Of a DNA stretch of 6,266 nucleotides, positions 5,813-6,266 are shown one piece after another. This DNA is from Prevotella sp. (GTDB lineage Bacteria > Bacteroidota > Bacteroidia > Bacteroidales > Bacteroidaceae), in NCBI GenBank assembly GCA_016291915.1, contig JAEEZP010000035.1:1-6266 (forward strand), written 5' to 3'. How positions within the stretch are numbered: the first letter of the stretch is position 1; each line of letters opens with the position of its first letter. The notes under the pieces were generated by a model, which saw nothing but the letters and a program-made list of their open reading frames with translations, made no database searches and was not told where the DNA came from. A program made the translations under genes and the position numbers.

Positions 5813-6266
5813 CTATTCCTCTATTTCGGAAAGATTCTTAAAGAAATTTCTTACGAAATTACTGATGGTTTCCCATGGACAATATTTATAATATTTCAGA
5901 CAGCGGCGGAGGTTCCTGCGTAGTATTTTCCCATTGTTTTCCACCATACCATTGCTACGTGTCCGGAAATGCCATGTCTCAGCCGTGTCAAAAGCCGTGT
6001 GCTGCATGGTACGCATCAACAGTGCATAGGCCTGTCGCTCTGTCTTCTGCATATATGGAATCTCTTCGAGTTCGAAGTGAAACACATCTATCAAGACGGT
6101 CCCTTGCAATGATGCCATACGTGATAATCCAAGGTGTTTAAGCCACGACTCAATCTTTATAAAGTCGACGCTGTCACCTCTGTTACGCAAGAACCTACCT
6201 AATTCAATAATACCGTGAATATCAAGCCCTTTGTTGAGTGTTTGGTTGACATTATAAATAATTACA
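5813..6266 (-). CDS. C-terminal part of a probable nucleotidyltransferase-family (NTP_transf_5-like) protein (5' partial)
   Basis: The frame stays open from the TAG stop at 5813 to the right edge (about 150 residues), so the TTG at 6190 is not a start and the gene continues outside the window. The visible part is mostly helical: NKGLDIHGIIELGRFLRNRGDSVDF is split here as NKGLDIHGIIELG and RFLRNRGDSVDF, then IESWLKHLGLSRMASLQG, then a basic C-terminal run with ILRRNLRRCLKYYKYCPWE and a final helix. This order resembles the C-terminal region of Bacteroidetes 'nucleotidyltransferase family protein' sequences (a 'DxxxFLRxRG...LKxLGLxxFA' stretch, then arginine-rich helices with 'YxPxE'). The active-site GS...D motif of such enzymes would be upstream and is not visible, so the call rests on pattern memory. 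It has no clear terminator after it, and the lysozyme promoter follows within about 60 bases. Confidence 0.45.
   Translation of the reverse strand, partial: VIIYNVNQTLNKGLDIHGIIELGRFLRNRGDSVDFIKIESWLKHLGLSRMASLQGTVLIDVFHFELEEIPYMQKTERQAYALLMRTMQHTAFDTAETWHFRTRSNGMVENNGKILRRNLRRCLKYYKYCPWETISNFVRNFFKNLSEIEE

Overview
The window looks like a piece of a Bacteroidales chromosome, most likely Prevotella or a close relative. Four things point that way. Two promoter boxes match the Bacteroidetes -7 consensus TAnnTTTG. The genes lack Shine-Dalgarno sites. The exported nuclease ends in the short 'YDLMGRKV...KGIHIYQGKKVLKR' tail typical of secreted Prevotella proteins. The nearest protein families are ones common in Bacteroidales. 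This assignment rests on pattern recognition, not on a database search.

Layout from left to right. (1) Positions 1-1004 (+): the 3' part of a secreted endonuclease I-family nuclease, with a Gly-Gly-Asp-Thr-Pro repeat linker, a beta-rich accessory domain and a C-terminal tail module. Its 5' end, including the catalytic centre, lies outside the window. (2) Positions 1001-1933 (-): a complete tyrosine recombinase, convergent with the nuclease and overlapping it by 4 bases at the stop codons. A promoter box lies upstream of it. (3) Positions 2006-2038: a strong intrinsic terminator on the minus strand, which separates the recombinase from the operon upstream. (4) Positions 5752-2062 (-): a promoter followed by three closely spaced genes. 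In order of transcription these are a GH25 lysozyme, a membrane protein with two zinc ribbons and a predicted periplasmic repeat region, and a UshA/CpdB-like periplasmic 5'-nucleotidase. The gaps are 31 and 21 bases, and the terminator closes the unit. (5) Positions 5813-6266 (-): the C-terminal part of a protein that runs off the right edge and resembles the Bacteroidetes 'nucleotidyltransferase family protein' group.

The three-gene unit makes sense as a cell-envelope or scavenging operon: two exported hydrolases (peptidoglycan and nucleotides) flank a transmembrane protein whose zinc ribbons should face the cytoplasm. That joint role is inference. The lysozyme start is best moved to ATG at 5713, which puts the promoter -7 box only about 5 bases upstream and makes the transcript potentially leaderless. 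I see no CRISPR array, rRNA, tRNA, insertion sequence or recognisable defence system. The recombinase is the only mobile-element-type gene. No gene-free stretch exceeds 300 bases: the largest gap is 1934-2061, which holds the terminator and the recombinase promoter.
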